64,000 bases of DNA from contig NZ_JBIZWA010000002.1 of NCBI RefSeq assembly GCF_044769865.1, positions 372,001-436,000 on the forward strand, in the 5' to 3' direction. Of the stretch, positions 38,195 to 46,747 are shown piece after piece (the first letter of the stretch is position 1; each line of letters begins with the position of its first letter). The translations under genes and the position numbers were made by a program. Origin of the DNA: Homoserinimonas sp044769865 (GTDB taxonomy: Bacteria > Actinomycetota > Actinomycetes > Actinomycetales > Microbacteriaceae). The notes beneath the pieces were generated by a model. The model saw nothing but the letters and a program-made list of their open reading frames with translations. It did not search any database and was not told the DNA's origin.

Positions 38195-38659
38195 GCGAGA
38201 CCCGAAGGGTGCGATCGCGAGCACCCGTCGCCCCTTCGGGTCTGAACGCGGTGCCATGTCGACGACGGCGAGCCTGTCGATGCGGTGCGAATCTCCGGCA
38301 TACGCCCGCGCGTGATCCTTCATGGTGATGTGGGGCGAGAACGGATGCCGCGGCACGCCGGGTCCCGCCTCGACGAGTGCGTCCGTGAGCCTGTGCTGGA
38401 GGTCGAACAATCGCTCCTAATGGACGATGAGGTTGACCGGCACATCGTGGTCCCGCCCAAAGAGGGCCTCAACGCCCACCGTGACGGTGAACGGCTCCTC
38501 ACCCTGCGCCACGGAGTGCACGAGCCGCACGATCTCGGCCAATGAAACGCGCGCTGTGAACGGCGGCACCACGGTGATGTGGAGCGGCCACCGGTCGACA
38601 CGAAAGCTGTCGTCGACATCGAGCGGCTCGACCGGGAGGACGATGACGACGCGCTGCAT
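38186..38659 (-). pseudogene. 2'-5' RNA ligase / 2H phosphoesterase gene interrupted by an amber codon
   Basis: Read on the minus strand from the ATG at 38659, the frame gives 80 residues. It then meets a TAG at 38417-38419 and continues in the same frame for 76 more residues to a TGA. The two halves together form one ordinary 2H phosphoesterase of about 157 residues, with the first HxT motif at His27 (LHITVVPPF) and the second at codon 110 (SPHITMKDH). The amber codon separates the two active-site motifs, so the truncated product should be inactive. No frameshift is needed. The promoter looks intact (TACTCT 6 bases upstream), suggesting a recent mutation, a sequencing error or suppression. 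Confidence 0.8.
38198..38243. repeat. 12-bp perfect inverted repeat in the 3' end of the pseudogene
   Basis: AGACCCGAAGGG (38198-38209) and CCCTTCGGGTCT (38232-38243) are exact reverse complements around a 22-base loop that itself contains GCGATCGC. It may end transcription from pyk or from the minus strand; there is no T run. Confidence 0.5.
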
Positions 38660-38665
38660 GGGGTC

Positions 38666-38671
38666 AGAGTA
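38666..38671 (-). promoter_or_regulatory. -10 box of the 2H phosphoesterase pseudogene
   Basis: TACTCT on the minus strand lies 6 bases before the ATG at 38659, the same leaderless layout as intact genes here. Confidence 0.4.
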
Positions 38672-38710
38672 GCGAAGGGAATCGCAGCGCCATTGGAGGG
38701 CTAGGTACTG

Positions 38711-38793
38711 TGCCGGTGGTGGGGGTCGAACCCACACGTCCTCTCGGACAAAGCATTTTGAGTGCTCCGCGTCTGCCATTCCGCCACACCGGC
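38711..38793 (-). tRNA. tRNA-Leu(CAA)
   Basis: The minus strand folds into a class II tRNA of 83 nt. The acceptor stem is GCCGGTG/CACCGGC with discriminator A, and the anticodon stem is GAGCA/TGCTT around the loop CTCAAAA, giving anticodon CAA. A long variable arm follows (TGTCC...GGACG region), and the T-arm loop is TTCGACC. It reads UUG leucine codons. CCA is not encoded. No other tRNA is adjacent. Confidence 0.93.
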
Positions 38794-38798
38794 GCACG

Positions 38799-38825
38799 TT
38801 GACCGGGATCAGAATACCGTAGGCT
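38799..38825 (+). promoter_or_regulatory. Promoter of the ANTAR regulator
   Basis: TTGACC (38799-38804) and TAGGCT (38820-38825) have a 15-base spacer. The -10 ends 7 bases before the GTG start. It begins only 6 bases from the 5' end of the divergent tRNA gene. Confidence 0.5.
38811..38816 (-). promoter_or_regulatory. -10 box of tRNA-Leu(CAA)
   Basis: TATTCT on the minus strand would start transcription about 10 bases before the mature tRNA 5' end. It lies inside the spacer of the divergent regulator promoter. Confidence 0.4.
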
Positions 38826-38832
38826 TTACCTC

Positions 38833-39435
38833 GTGGCAGACCAGGAAACAACGCAGGCCCCCCGTCGCGTCGTCGTGGCGGAGGACGAATCACTCATCCG
38901 TCTTGACATTGTCGAGACTCTTCGAGACAACGGCTTCGATGTCGTCGGCGAGGCTGGAGACGGCGAAGCCGCCGTGGCCCTCGCAACCGAGCTTCGTCCT
39001 GATCTCGTCGTGATGGATGTGAAGATGCCGCTTCTCGACGGCATCTCCGCCGCCGAGAAGCTCAGCAAGAATCACATCGCGCCCGTCGTGCTCCTCACGG
39101 CATTCAGTCAGAAGGAGCTGGTCGAGCGGGCCACCGAGGCCGGCGCTCTCGCCTATGTCGTGAAGCCTTTCACGCCAAACGACCTGCTGCCTGCGATCGA
39201 GATCGCCCTGGCCCGGCACGCGCAGATCATCGCGCTCGAGACCGAGGTCTCCGACCTGGTCGAGCGCTTCGAGACCCGCAAGCTCGTTGACCGCGCCAAA
39301 GGCCTGCTCAACGAGAAGATGGGGCTCACGGAACCGGAGGCGTTCCGCTGGATTCAGAAGGCCTCGATGGACCGTCGCTTGACGATGCATGATGTCGCGA
39401 AGACGATCATCGACCAGTTCGCACCCAAGAAGTAG
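38833..39435 (+). CDS. ANTAR-domain response regulator, PdtaR-like
   Basis: The 200-residue protein has an N-terminal receiver domain (about 12-128). It has the acidic pair in VAEDES, the phosphoacceptor Asp in LVVMDVKMP near residue 60, Thr in LLTAFS near 88-93 and Lys in VVKPF near 109-113. A coiled linker leads to a C-terminal ANTAR RNA-binding domain (about 135-196) with AKGLLNEKMGLTEPEAFRWI. Family members such as mycobacterial PdtaR bind paired hairpins in mRNA leaders after phosphorylation by a histidine kinase. No kinase (PdtaS type) lies nearby, so the partner is elsewhere. Confidence 0.92.
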   Translation: MADQETTQAPRRVVVAEDESLIRLDIVETLRDNGFDVVGEAGDGEAAVALATELRPDLVVMDVKMPLLDGISAAEKLSKNHIAPVVLLTAFSQKELVERATEAGALAYVVKPFTPNDLLPAIEIALARHAQIIALETEVSDLVERFETRKLVDRAKGLLNEKMGLTEPEAFRWIQKASMDRRLTMHDVAKTIIDQFAPKK

Positions 39436-39479
39436 GCGGCTGCTCGGCGACGCCTGCCACTGAGTCGGCGGATGCGCGG

Positions 39480-39908
39480 CTAGCGCTGATCACGCAGCAT
39501 GTTCGTCATGCGCACGGTGGAGAGCCTGTTGCCGTCGTCGTCGGTCATGACGATCTCATGCGTGGCAAGGGTGCGACCAAGAGAGATGGCCCGGCACGTG
39601 CCGGTGACCCAGCCCTCAGTGATCGCGCGGCTGTGGGTGGCGTTAATCTCAATGCCGACCGCGTAGCGGCCGGGTCCCGCATGGATGGCGGATGAGATCG
39701 ACCCGAGCGACTCGCCCAGCACAACGTGGGCGCCCCCGTGGAGGAGTCCCGTGACCTGTCGATTGCCTTCGACAGGCATCCGTGCCACTGAATACTCGGC
39801 CGACAGTTCGAGGAACTCCATGCCCATCCGGCGTGGCAGCTCACCGCCTCCCGTCTGCTCGAGGATCTCCACCAGGCGGGGGTCGAGGTCAGCGGGAAGT
39901 GTCGTCAT
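39480..39908 (-). CDS. PaaI-type hotdog-fold thioesterase
   Basis: This 142-residue protein has a single hotdog domain. The LLHGGAHVVLGESLGS segment near residues 55-70 holds the HGG motif and the catalytic acid typical of PaaI/EntH-like acyl-CoA thioesterases. The EINATHSRAI stretch near 86-95 is another family mark. The natural acyl-CoA is not deducible. It is convergent with the ANTAR regulator and divergent from polA. Confidence 0.87.
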   Translation of the reverse strand: MTTLPADLDPRLVEILEQTGGGELPRRMGMEFLELSAEYSVARMPVEGNRQVTGLLHGGAHVVLGESLGSISSAIHAGPGRYAVGIEINATHSRAITEGWVTGTCRAISLGRTLATHEIVMTDDDGNRLSTVRMTNMLRDQR

Positions 39909-39954
39909 AGGAGCGCCTTTCGCAACCGCGCGGTGGCGTGTCAGCGGCCCCCGT

Positions 39955-39960
39955 TAGGCT
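39955..39960 (+). promoter_or_regulatory. -10 box of polA
   Basis: TAGGCT lies 6 bases before the polA GTG, predicting a leaderless transcript. The -35 region is GC-rich without a match. Confidence 0.45.
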
Positions 39961-39966
39961 GGCATC

Positions 39967-42645
39967 GTGTCGGATACCGCAAAGCCTACCCTCCTCGTCA
40001 TCGACGGCCATTCCCTCGCCTTCCGGGCGTTCTACGCCCTCCCGGTCGACAGTTTCGTCAACAGGGAGGGGCAGCACACGAATGCGATTCACGGCTTCCT
40101 GTCGATGCTGTTGAGCCTTCTCAACCAAGAGAAGCCGACGCACCTGGCGGTCGCATTCGACATCTCTCGCTATTCCTTCCGCACGCGCGAGTACGCCGAG
40201 TACAAGGGCACGCGCGGCGAGACGCCGCCGGAGTTCATCGGCCAGGTGCCCCTTCTCGAAGAGGCACTCGCCGCGATGAACATCGTGACGATCTCGAAGG
40301 AGGACTACGAGGCCGACGACATCCTCGCGACCCTGGCGACCCGGGGCGCTGCTGAGGGCTACCGTGTCCTCGTCGTGAGCGGCGACCGCGACACGATCCA
40401 GCTCGTCAACGATGACGTGACGCTGCTCTACCCCAACGCGCGCGGAGTCTCCGAGCTCAAGCGCTACGACCACGACGCGGTCGTCGAGCGCTACGGCATC
40501 GAGCCGGCACAGTACCCGGATGTCGCGGCGCTCGTCGGTGAAACGAGTGACAACCTCATCGGCATCGACAAGGTCGGCGAGAAGACCGCCGTCAAGTGGC
40601 TCAAGCAGTATGGCTCGCTCGATGAGATCCTCGCGCACGCCGACGAGATCAAGGGCGTCGTGGGGCAGAACCTTCGAGACCAGAAGGAGAACGCCATCCT
40701 CAACCGGCGCCTCAATCGCCTGGTCACAGACGTGGAGCTCCCGCTGGCACTCACCGAGCTTGAGCGCCGGCAGATCAACGTCGGAGCGGTGCGCGAGGTC
40801 TTCGACCGGCTGCAGTTCCGCACGCTGCTTGAGCGAGTCCTCAAGATCGCGGCGGCGGAGGGCTCGACCGAGGCCCTCACGGAACCTGCCTCCGTCGACG
40901 ACGCGAGCGCGGCCCAGCTCGCACCCGTCGTGCGCACGATGGTCGATGAAGAACTCGCGCAGTGGCTGTCTCGCCACTCGGGGAGCGACGCGACGCCGCT
41001 TGGCCTGCAGATCGAGTCGGGCTCGGGAGGCATCACGGGCTTCGGTATTGCGGCCAAGGATGACTCCGTCTATGTGCCATGGGCAGAAGGCCGGCAGGAC
41101 TATGCCGCCCTCGAGGCCTGGCTCGCGAGTGATGCCCCCAAGGTCATGCTCGACGCCAAGCGGCAGTACAAGGCCCTGGCTGCTGTCGGGCTGTCGATCA
41201 GCGGCGTGACCTTCGACACGAGCCTCGCCTCGTGGCTGCTGCGGCCCGGCGGGCGCTCGGAGGATCTCGCCTCGCAGGTCTACGCAGTTCTCGGGGAGAC
41301 CGTCACCGTGTCCGACCCGAACCAGCTGTTGCCGGAGGTCGAGTCACTCAGCGTCGCCACCGAGGCCTGGTTCGTATTGCGACTGTCCGAGGCACTCGCC
41401 GAGCGGCTCGACGCTGGCACGAAGCGCGTGCTCACCGACATCGAGTTGCCGATCGTGCCGGTCCTCGCAGAGATGGAGCGCACAGGCATCCAGGTCTCGG
41501 CAGACATCCTCAGCGGACTCCGCTCGCGTCTCGCAGCGTCGGCCGCAGATTTCGCAGCCAAGGCATACGCCGAAATCGGCCGCGAGGTGAACCTGGGCTC
41601 GCCCAAGCAGTTGCAGCAGGTGCTGTTCGAAGAACTCGGAATGCCGAAGACGAGGGCCAACAAGACGGGCTACTCGACTGACGCGGCGTCCCTCGCAGAC
41701 CTCCAGGAGAAGAGCCCGCACCCCTTTCTTGGCCTGCTCCTACAGCACCGCGATGTGACGAAGCTCGGCCAGATCGTCGACACCCTCGAGAAGAGCGTTC
41801 GGCCAGACGGTCGAATCCACACGACGTACGAGCAGACCGGCACGAGCACGGGGCGCATCTCCTCCAACGATCCCAACCTCCAGAACATCCCCATAAGGAC
41901 CGAGGTGGGCCGGGAAATCCGCTCCGCCTTCACGCACGGCGAGCAGTTCACGACGCTCCTGACCGCCGACTACTCCCAGATCGAGATGCGCATCATGGCG
42001 CACCTCTCCGGCGACGCCGGACTGATCGAGGCCTTCAACGCGGGGGAGGACCTTCACCGTTTCGTCGGTTCTCGCATCTTCCACGTCGAGCCTGCGGATG
42101 TCACGCCGCTCATGCGCACAAAGGTCAAGGCGATGTCCTACGGCCTCGCATACGGCCTGAGCGCCTTCGGACTGTCCAAGCAACTGCGTATCGACACGGC
42201 CGAGGCCAAACAGCTCATGGGCGACTACTTCGCCCGCTTCGGGGCCGTGCGCGACTACCTCCGCTCCGTCGTCGAGAAGGCACGTGAAGACGGCTACACC
42301 GAGACGATCTTCGGCCGCCGCCGACCCTTCGGTGACCTGCGCTCGAAGAACCGGGTGCTGCGCGAGAACGCCGAGCGAGCGGCCCTCAATGCGCCCATCC
42401 AGGGCTCAGCAGCCGACATCATGAAGATCGCGATGATCGATATCGCCAGCGACCTGCGCGAGAAGGACATGGCATCCCGATTGCTCCTGCAGGTGCACGA
42501 CGAACTCGTCTTCGAGGTTGCCGACGGCGAGCTGGAGTCGCTCTCGGCGGTCGTGCGCGAACGAATGGGCGGAGCGGCCGAGCTTGCTGTTCCCCTTGAG
42601 GTCCAGGTCGGCATCGGTGCGAACTGGGAGGCGGCAGCGCACTGA
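39967..42645 (+). CDS. polA: DNA polymerase I
   Basis: PolA fills gaps in repair and matures Okazaki fragments. The 892-residue protein has the 5' nuclease domain (about 8-300, starting LLVIDGHSLAFRAFY), a degenerate 3'-5' exonuclease domain (about 325-500) whose first DxE position reads LQIESGS, and a full polymerase domain. Motif A is DYSQIEMR near residue 668, motif B KAMSYGLAYG near 720, and motif C QVHDELVFE near 843. Loss of proofreading residues is usual in actinobacterial PolA. The GTG start fits the leaderless -10. Confidence 0.97.
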   Translation: MSDTAKPTLLVIDGHSLAFRAFYALPVDSFVNREGQHTNAIHGFLSMLLSLLNQEKPTHLAVAFDISRYSFRTREYAEYKGTRGETPPEFIGQVPLLEEALAAMNIVTISKEDYEADDILATLATRGAAEGYRVLVVSGDRDTIQLVNDDVTLLYPNARGVSELKRYDHDAVVERYGIEPAQYPDVAALVGETSDNLIGIDKVGEKTAVKWLKQYGSLDEILAHADEIKGVVGQNLRDQKENAILNRRLNRLVTDVELPLALTELERRQINVGAVREVFDRLQFRTLLERVLKIAAAEGSTEALTEPASVDDASAAQLAPVVRTMVDEELAQWLSRHSGSDATPLGLQIESGSGGITGFGIAAKDDSVYVPWAEGRQDYAALEAWLASDAPKVMLDAKRQYKALAAVGLSISGVTFDTSLASWLLRPGGRSEDLASQVYAVLGETVTVSDPNQLLPEVESLSVATEAWFVLRLSEALAERLDAGTKRVLTDIELPIVPVLAEMERTGIQVSADILSGLRSRLAASAADFAAKAYAEIGREVNLGSPKQLQQVLFEELGMPKTRANKTGYSTDAASLADLQEKSPHPFLGLLLQHRDVTKLGQIVDTLEKSVRPDGRIHTTYEQTGTSTGRISSNDPNLQNIPIRTEVGREIRSAFTHGEQFTTLLTADYSQIEMRIMAHLSGDAGLIEAFNAGEDLHRFVGSRIFHVEPADVTPLMRTKVKAMSYGLAYGLSAFGLSKQLRIDTAEAKQLMGDYFARFGAVRDYLRSVVEKAREDGYTETIFGRRRPFGDLRSKNRVLRENAERAALNAPIQGSAADIMKIAMIDIASDLREKDMASRLLLQVHDELVFEVADGELESLSAVVRERMGGAAELAVPLEVQVGIGANWEAAAH

Positions 42646-42675
42646 GCGCGCCCGGCGCCCAGTGAGATCCTCCCG

Positions 42676-42681
42676 TACGCT
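42676..42681 (+). promoter_or_regulatory. -10 box of the DUF885 gene
   Basis: TACGCT lies 6 bases before the ATG at 42688; no -35 match is seen. Confidence 0.4.
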
Positions 42682-42687
42682 GAAAGC

Positions 42688-44346
42688 ATGACGACGCAAC
42701 GCACCCCGAGCCCCATCGACGAGGTCGCAGAACGGTGGGTGAACACGCTTACCGATCTCGATCCCACGATCGCCACCTACATCGGCGTCCCCGGGAGACT
42801 GGGCGAGTACGGCGACTATTCGCCCGAGGGTGCGGAGGCCAAGGCGGAGGCAGCGCGCGCCGCATTGGCGGAACTTCGCGCATGCTCGCCAGCTGACGAC
42901 GTCGACCGCGTGACGGCGGCGGACCTCGGGGCGGCGCTCGAGCTGGAACTCGAGTCCCACGACGCGAGACTCCACCTGCGCGACCTGAATGTGCTCGCCT
43001 CGCCCGCCACGGACATCCGCGAGATCTTCGACCTCATGCCCACCGAGACGGAGGGCGACTGGAGCGACATCGCCAGCAGGATGGGCGGAGTCCCCGACGC
43101 GGTCGACGGCTACATCGAGACGCTTCGTCGCGGCATCGCGGAAGGGGTCACCCCCGCGCGCCGCCAGGTGCTCGCGGTCGCGGAGCTGACGGGACGTGTC
43201 GGCACCTCGGGCGGCTTCTTCTCGGAGTTCGCTCAGCAGGCATCAGACGTGCCCGAGTCGCTCAGCGCGACCCTCAGCACGAACGCCCGACAGGCAACCG
43301 AAGCCTATTCGCGGCTCACCGAGTTCCTGCGCGTCGAGCTCGCGGCAAGCGCCACCGAGATCGACGCGGTAGGACGCGAGAGTTATGCGCTGCACTCGCG
43401 CCGCTTCCTCGGTGCGACGATCGACCTCGACGAGACCTACGAGTGGGGTATCGAGGAGCTCGCACGGATGCGAAGCGAACAGGAGGCCCTCGCCCACGAG
43501 ATTTCGCCCGGCGCCTCGGTCGAAGAGGCGATCGCCGTGCTCGACTCAGACCCGTCGCGCATCCTGCACGGCACCGATGCGCTCCAGGCCTGGATGCAGG
43601 ACCTGAGCGACCGCGCCGTCGCTGAGCTTGGGCAGACTCAATTCGACATCCCCCAGGAGATTCGCCGCCTCGAGTGCATGATTGCGCCCACGCAGAACGG
43701 CGGCATCTACTACACAGGGCCGTCTGACGACTTCACGAGGCCAGGCAGGATGTGGTGGTCGGTTCCCGTCGGCATCACGAAGTTCTCCACTTGGCGCGAG
43801 ACGACAACCGTCTACCACGAGGGCGTTCCCGGCCACCATCTGCAGATCGGCCAGGCGGTCGTCAATCGCGGCGAGCTGAACACGTGGCGACGCCAGTTGG
43901 CAGGGACCTCCGGCCACGCGGAGGGCTGGGCGCTCTACGCGGAGCGGCTCATGGAGGAGCTCGGCTACCTCGACGATCCAGGCGACCGCTTCGGGATGCT
44001 CGATGCCCAGCGCATGCGTGCCGCGCGGGTCGTGCTCGACATCGGCGTGCACCTCGGCAAGCCTCGCCTCGACGGCAAGGGGAGCTGGGACTTCGACTAC
44101 GCCCTCTCCTTCTTCCGTGGGAACTGCCACGAGTCAGACCCGAGCACCCTCTTCGAAGTGAATCGCTACTTCGGCTGGCCCGGCCAGGCACCCTCGTACA
44201 AGGTCGGCCAGCGTCTCTGGATGGAACTCCGCGATGAGGCTCGCCGTCGGGGCGGGGCAAACTTCGACGTGCGGTCATTCCACCGCGACGCGCTCGCGCT
44301 CGGCGGGGTCGGACTCGACACCCTGCGCTCCGCTCTTCTCGACTGA
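42688..44346 (+). CDS. DUF885 family zinc metallohydrolase
   Basis: The 552-residue protein has the DUF885 architecture: a helical body and a metal-binding motif His377-Glu-Gly-Val-Pro-Gly-His-His384, followed by SGHAEGWALYAERLM (about 411-425) with a further conserved Glu. These motifs resemble thermolysin-clan peptidases. There is no signal peptide or membrane segment, so it is cytoplasmic. The natural substrate is unknown; a peptidase role is likely but unproven. It has its own putative promoter after polA. Confidence 0.88.
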   Translation: MTTQRTPSPIDEVAERWVNTLTDLDPTIATYIGVPGRLGEYGDYSPEGAEAKAEAARAALAELRACSPADDVDRVTAADLGAALELELESHDARLHLRDLNVLASPATDIREIFDLMPTETEGDWSDIASRMGGVPDAVDGYIETLRRGIAEGVTPARRQVLAVAELTGRVGTSGGFFSEFAQQASDVPESLSATLSTNARQATEAYSRLTEFLRVELAASATEIDAVGRESYALHSRRFLGATIDLDETYEWGIEELARMRSEQEALAHEISPGASVEEAIAVLDSDPSRILHGTDALQAWMQDLSDRAVAELGQTQFDIPQEIRRLECMIAPTQNGGIYYTGPSDDFTRPGRMWWSVPVGITKFSTWRETTTVYHEGVPGHHLQIGQAVVNRGELNTWRRQLAGTSGHAEGWALYAERLMEELGYLDDPGDRFGMLDAQRMRAARVVLDIGVHLGKPRLDGKGSWDFDYALSFFRGNCHESDPSTLFEVNRYFGWPGQAPSYKVGQRLWMELRDEARRRGGANFDVRSFHRDALALGGVGLDTLRSALLD

Positions 44347-44431
44347 GGCGAGGCATTCTCACCCCTGAACTGGGGTCAAGCGATGGAGCATTCTCGAAGA
44401 TTTCTCCTCGCGGGTTCTCATCTTCGCTGTC

Positions 44432-44437
44432 TAGGCT
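44432..44437 (+). promoter_or_regulatory. -10 box of the secreted metalloprotease
   Basis: TAGGCT lies 7 bases before the ATG at 44445. Upstream, GCATTCTC occurs twice (44353-44360 and 44388-44395), which might be an operator. Confidence 0.4.
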
Positions 44438-44444
44438 TCCGGAC

Positions 44445-46553
44445 ATGACCAACCCCATTCGTGGTGGGCTGGTGGTCCTTGGGGGATTTCTCACGAGTCT
44501 GATGCTGGGAGCATCCATTGTCTCGCCGAGCCCTGCAGCCGCCTTCACCGTCGCACCGAGCAGCATCCATGCATCCCATGAAGTCTCCGAGGCCCTGGAA
44601 ACGGATGCGGCCCAGCCGGATGCCACTGAGCCGGTGCCGGGCACTGAGATTGCGATTGACGACCCTGCGCTCGTTCAGGATGCCGCGGTCGAACTGAGCG
44701 GGGAGATCGTCGTTTCGATCTCCGAGACCCTCACTGTCGACGCGAACAGCGAGCCGACCGTCGACACCCGCTACGCCGTCGAGACCGCTTCGGGGCAGGT
44801 CGTACCGGTCACGGGCGAGTTTCCGGACTCGGTCACCACTGGTGACCAGTTCACCGGGACCGTCGCCGTCGACGCCGTCGTCGAGCAGCTCGCACCCGAG
44901 ACTGCGGTCGAGTTGGAATCATCCACTCAAGGTTCGGGTGCCCTCCCCGAGGCGGCTGAGGCGACCCAGGAGGCGATTACCGCGGCAGACGCGAGCGGCA
45001 CCGAGCTGCCCGTCGTGCAGGCGCAGGTCACGGTCACTGCGGCAGCGGCTGCCGCCCCCGGACAGGCGCACGAGATCGTCATCGTTGCGAATGCGCCCGC
45101 AGGCCTCAGCCGGCCGAACCGCTCCGACGCTCAGCTGAGGACTCTCGCTGAACAGGCGGCGGCACACTGGCGTACGTCCTCCAACGGGCAGATCAGCCGC
45201 TTCACTGTCGCCTCCTCTGTCACCCAACTCACCGGAGGGAGCTGCGGCGAAGACCCCTTCTCGACCTGGAACCGCGCCGCTCAGAAGCTCGGCTACTCGG
45301 GTTGGTCCGCGTTCCGCACGAGCACGCCGGGCACGACTCGTCATCTGGTCGTGCTGAACCCGGCGGAGTGCGCCGAGACCGGTGTCGGAGTCGTCGGCAG
45401 CAGTGTGCACTACGGCGGCGCTGTTCGACAGTCGATCGGCAAGCACGTCGACCTGACGACACTCACACACGAGCTCGGGCACAACCTCGGCCTGGGGCAC
45501 TCAGACCTGCACGTCTGCACGAGCGGCTCCTGCTCGAAGCACGAGTACTGGGACATCTACGACGTCATGGGGCTCGGCGTCCAGGGCTATGACACCCTCA
45601 CACCACTCAACACGTCAACCGCGTCGCGGCTGGGTTTCCTTCCGTCGTCTGCGACCACTACGCTCGCGCTGCCGGCCGGCACTGCGACGAAGACCTGGAC
45701 GATCGACCTGGCACCGCTTCGTTCCGCTGGTGGCATCCGGCACGTCGCGGCGACTGACCCGCAGACGGGGGAGCGCTTCCACATTGAGCTCCGCAGTGGC
45801 CAGGGCACCCCGACGCCCTACTACGCGTCGGCTCAACGCAGTCTCTCCGGTACGACGGTGACATTCACACCGGGAGTGCGGATGCTGCAAGCCGTGAAGA
45901 ACGGATCCGCCGCGGTCACCTCCGCGCAGCCAGGGGGAGCGCACCTTCCTGCTATCCGCGCTGGCCAGTCCCTCTCGAGCCCGTCCGGGGGCATCAAGGT
46001 CACGGCCGTCTCGGGGTCACCCACGACGTCGATGCGGGTGCAGGTGACGCTGGGATCATCGACTGCGTCTACGGCGAGCCCCGACGGCTCTTTCCCCGTC
46101 TACCGGTTCTGGAGCGACGCCTACCAAGGGCACTTCTACACGATCAGCTCCGCAGAGAAGGCGCATGTTCAGGCAAGCTACCCAAGCAACATTTGGAAAT
46201 ACGAGGCCGTCGCCTACCAGGCTTTCACGAGCAAGCAACCGGGCACGATCCCGCTCTACCGTTTCTGGAGCGACACCATGAACGGTCACTTTTATACGGC
46301 GAGCGAGGCGGAGAAGAACCATGTCATCGCCGCCTATCCCGACAACGTGTGGAAGTACGAGAAGATCGCATACTATGTCTATCCGGCATCGAGCACGGTC
46401 TCGGCAACAACACCTGTGTACCGGTTCTGGAGCGACACGAAGCGGCATCACTTCTACACCGCGAGCGCATCTGAGCGGGATCACGTGATCCGCAGCTACG
46501 ACGATCGAGTCTGGAAATACGAGACCGCGGCGTACCGCGTTCCGTCCAGCTAG
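44445..46553 (+). CDS. Secreted metzincin protease with three C-terminal FWSD repeats
   Basis: The 702-residue protein has a Sec signal peptide with probable cleavage after Ala33. An acidic, Ala/Thr-rich propeptide-like region (about 34-210) follows. The catalytic domain has His342-Glu-x-x-His346-x5-His352 (HELGHNLGLGH) and a Met-turn in YDVMG with Met375, which is the metzincin pattern and closest in look to M11/gametolysin-like or reprolysin-like enzymes. A beta-rich part (about 405-540) leads to three repeats of about 44-53 residues beginning near 551, 604 and 657. Each has YRFWSD, GHFYT (third copy HHFYT), an alternating acidic helix and WKYE, as in the DUF5648 repeat family. It is a lone accessory gene between housekeeping genes. 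Confidence 0.87.
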   Translation: MTNPIRGGLVVLGGFLTSLMLGASIVSPSPAAAFTVAPSSIHASHEVSEALETDAAQPDATEPVPGTEIAIDDPALVQDAAVELSGEIVVSISETLTVDANSEPTVDTRYAVETASGQVVPVTGEFPDSVTTGDQFTGTVAVDAVVEQLAPETAVELESSTQGSGALPEAAEATQEAITAADASGTELPVVQAQVTVTAAAAAAPGQAHEIVIVANAPAGLSRPNRSDAQLRTLAEQAAAHWRTSSNGQISRFTVASSVTQLTGGSCGEDPFSTWNRAAQKLGYSGWSAFRTSTPGTTRHLVVLNPAECAETGVGVVGSSVHYGGAVRQSIGKHVDLTTLTHELGHNLGLGHSDLHVCTSGSCSKHEYWDIYDVMGLGVQGYDTLTPLNTSTASRLGFLPSSATTTLALPAGTATKTWTIDLAPLRSAGGIRHVAATDPQTGERFHIELRSGQGTPTPYYASAQRSLSGTTVTFTPGVRMLQAVKNGSAAVTSAQPGGAHLPAIRAGQSLSSPSGGIKVTAVSGSPTTSMRVQVTLGSSTASTASPDGSFPVYRFWSDAYQGHFYTISSAEKAHVQASYPSNIWKYEAVAYQAFTSKQPGTIPLYRFWSDTMNGHFYTASEAEKNHVIAAYPDNVWKYEKIAYYVYPASSTVSATTPVYRFWSDTKRHHFYTASASERDHVIRSYDDRVWKYETAAYRVPSS

Positions 46554-46568
46554 GAGCCCGCCGGGCTG

Positions 46569-46598
46569 TTGCTCCCGCGCGGGCAAGCCGGGTATGCT
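46569..46598 (+). promoter_or_regulatory. rpsA promoter
   Basis: TTGCTC (46569-46574) and TATGCT (46593-46598) are separated by 18 bases. Transcription from about 46605 gives an unusually long leader of about 140 nt before rpsA. Confidence 0.55.
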
Positions 46599-46747
46599 GG
46601 AGAGTCGCAATTTCTGCGAATACCTATCCGCCTGCCACGGCGACGTCGGTCTGGACTTCACCCAGCACGACGATACATACAAGCAGCACCTCGTTCGTGG
46701 CCTGATTTCTGCCCTCCCGGGCATGTCCATCCTGGAGCAACTACTAC
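46599..46747 (+). other. Long 5' leader of rpsA
   Basis: The leader begins with a small hairpin (TCGCA/TGCGA around ATTTC) and otherwise shows no class of riboswitch that I recognise. The ribosome binding site is a weak CTGGAG 10 bases before the ATG. Confidence 0.35.

Noticed and set aside
38894..39390. A minus-strand frame opposite the ANTAR regulator
   Set aside because: It has no family features and is the complement of a recognised two-domain regulator.
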